From: Eonycteris spelaea
Lineage: Eukaryota > Chordata > Mammalia > Chiroptera > Pteropodidae
Direction of reading: 5' to 3'
Assembly: GCA_003508835.1 (NCBI GenBank)
Contig: PUFA01000211.1
Span: 2,294,001-2,358,000 of the forward strand
DNA: 64,000 nt
Below the pieces are notes generated by a model. That model saw nothing but the letters and a program-made list of their open reading frames with translations, searched no databases and was not told where the DNA came from. Shown here in pieces: positions 63,887 to 64,000 of the stretch. A program made the position numbers and the translations under genes. Each line of letters starts with the position of its first letter. Positions within the stretch are counted from its first letter, which is position 1.

Positions 63887-64000
63887 CTGATGCGGGGAAA
63901 GCAAGCATCTAGTAACTCTGGGGCTAGTAGGCCAACAGGTGTTATAAGCTGTAATTTAACCATGTTTTGCTTTTTTGTTTGTTTGTTTAATATGCTAATA
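63886..64000. other. Unassigned terminal stretch
   Basis: Short (GTTT)n at 63976-63988; otherwise nothing recognised before the window ends. Confidence 0.4.

Noticed and set aside
1..64000. CRISPR array, operons, bacterial or viral gene clusters
   Set aside because: The composition and repeat content are typical of mammalian nuclear DNA. The only short repeated units are microsatellites and two-copy duplications.

Overview
This is nuclear DNA from a eutherian mammal. It is CpG-poor, lies in the low-40s percent GC by eye, and is densely layered with ancient interspersed repeats: L2, MIR, L1M, MLT1-type and other LTRs, and hAT-type DNA transposon remnants. It also carries retroposed copies of small nuclear and ribosomal RNAs. 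No young order-specific SINE (Alu, B1/B2, carnivore, ruminant or horse type) was recognised, so the order cannot be assigned. All family names come from remembered consensus features and were not checked by any search.

No protein-coding gene, exon chain, promoter CpG island or functional RNA gene could be supported. The longest open frames (up to about 150 codons) overlap repeats or microsatellites, lack recognisable domains, or occur with equally long frames on the opposite strand. The window is best read as intergenic or as one or more long introns. Most L1 fragments and all three small-RNA retrocopies point to the minus strand, which would be weakly compatible with a plus-strand host gene.

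Layout. 1-10 kb: hAT remnant, 33-T run, MIR, a 1.1 kb minus-strand L2 and a compound tetranucleotide repeat with a G-quadruplex motif. 10-21 kb: MIRs, a plus-strand L2 with a foreign insert, a local rearrangement scar (14.9-16.3 kb), two minus-strand L1M 3' ends and an L1 remnant nested in an L2. 21-31 kb: MIRs, an MLT1 LTR, a U6 pseudogene inside L2, and a MER21-like LTR. 30-45 kb: MIRs, hAT remnants, L2, (TTG)n, another L1M 3' end and a (GT)n tract. 45-56 kb: two further GT tracts, a U2 snRNA fragment, an L1 reverse-transcriptase-region fragment and long minus-strand L2s. 56-64 kb: two LTRs of what looks like one family in opposite orientation, a 5S rRNA retropseudogene with clear target-site duplication, L2, MIRs and a terminal (CA)n.

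The most interesting observations are a two-template rearrangement scar at 16259-16296, an alternating direct/inverted 9-mer array in a MIR at 30340-30370, the retroposed 5S rRNA copy, and a few repeat-free segments that look like candidate conserved non-coding elements. Nothing seen amounts to a new biological system.
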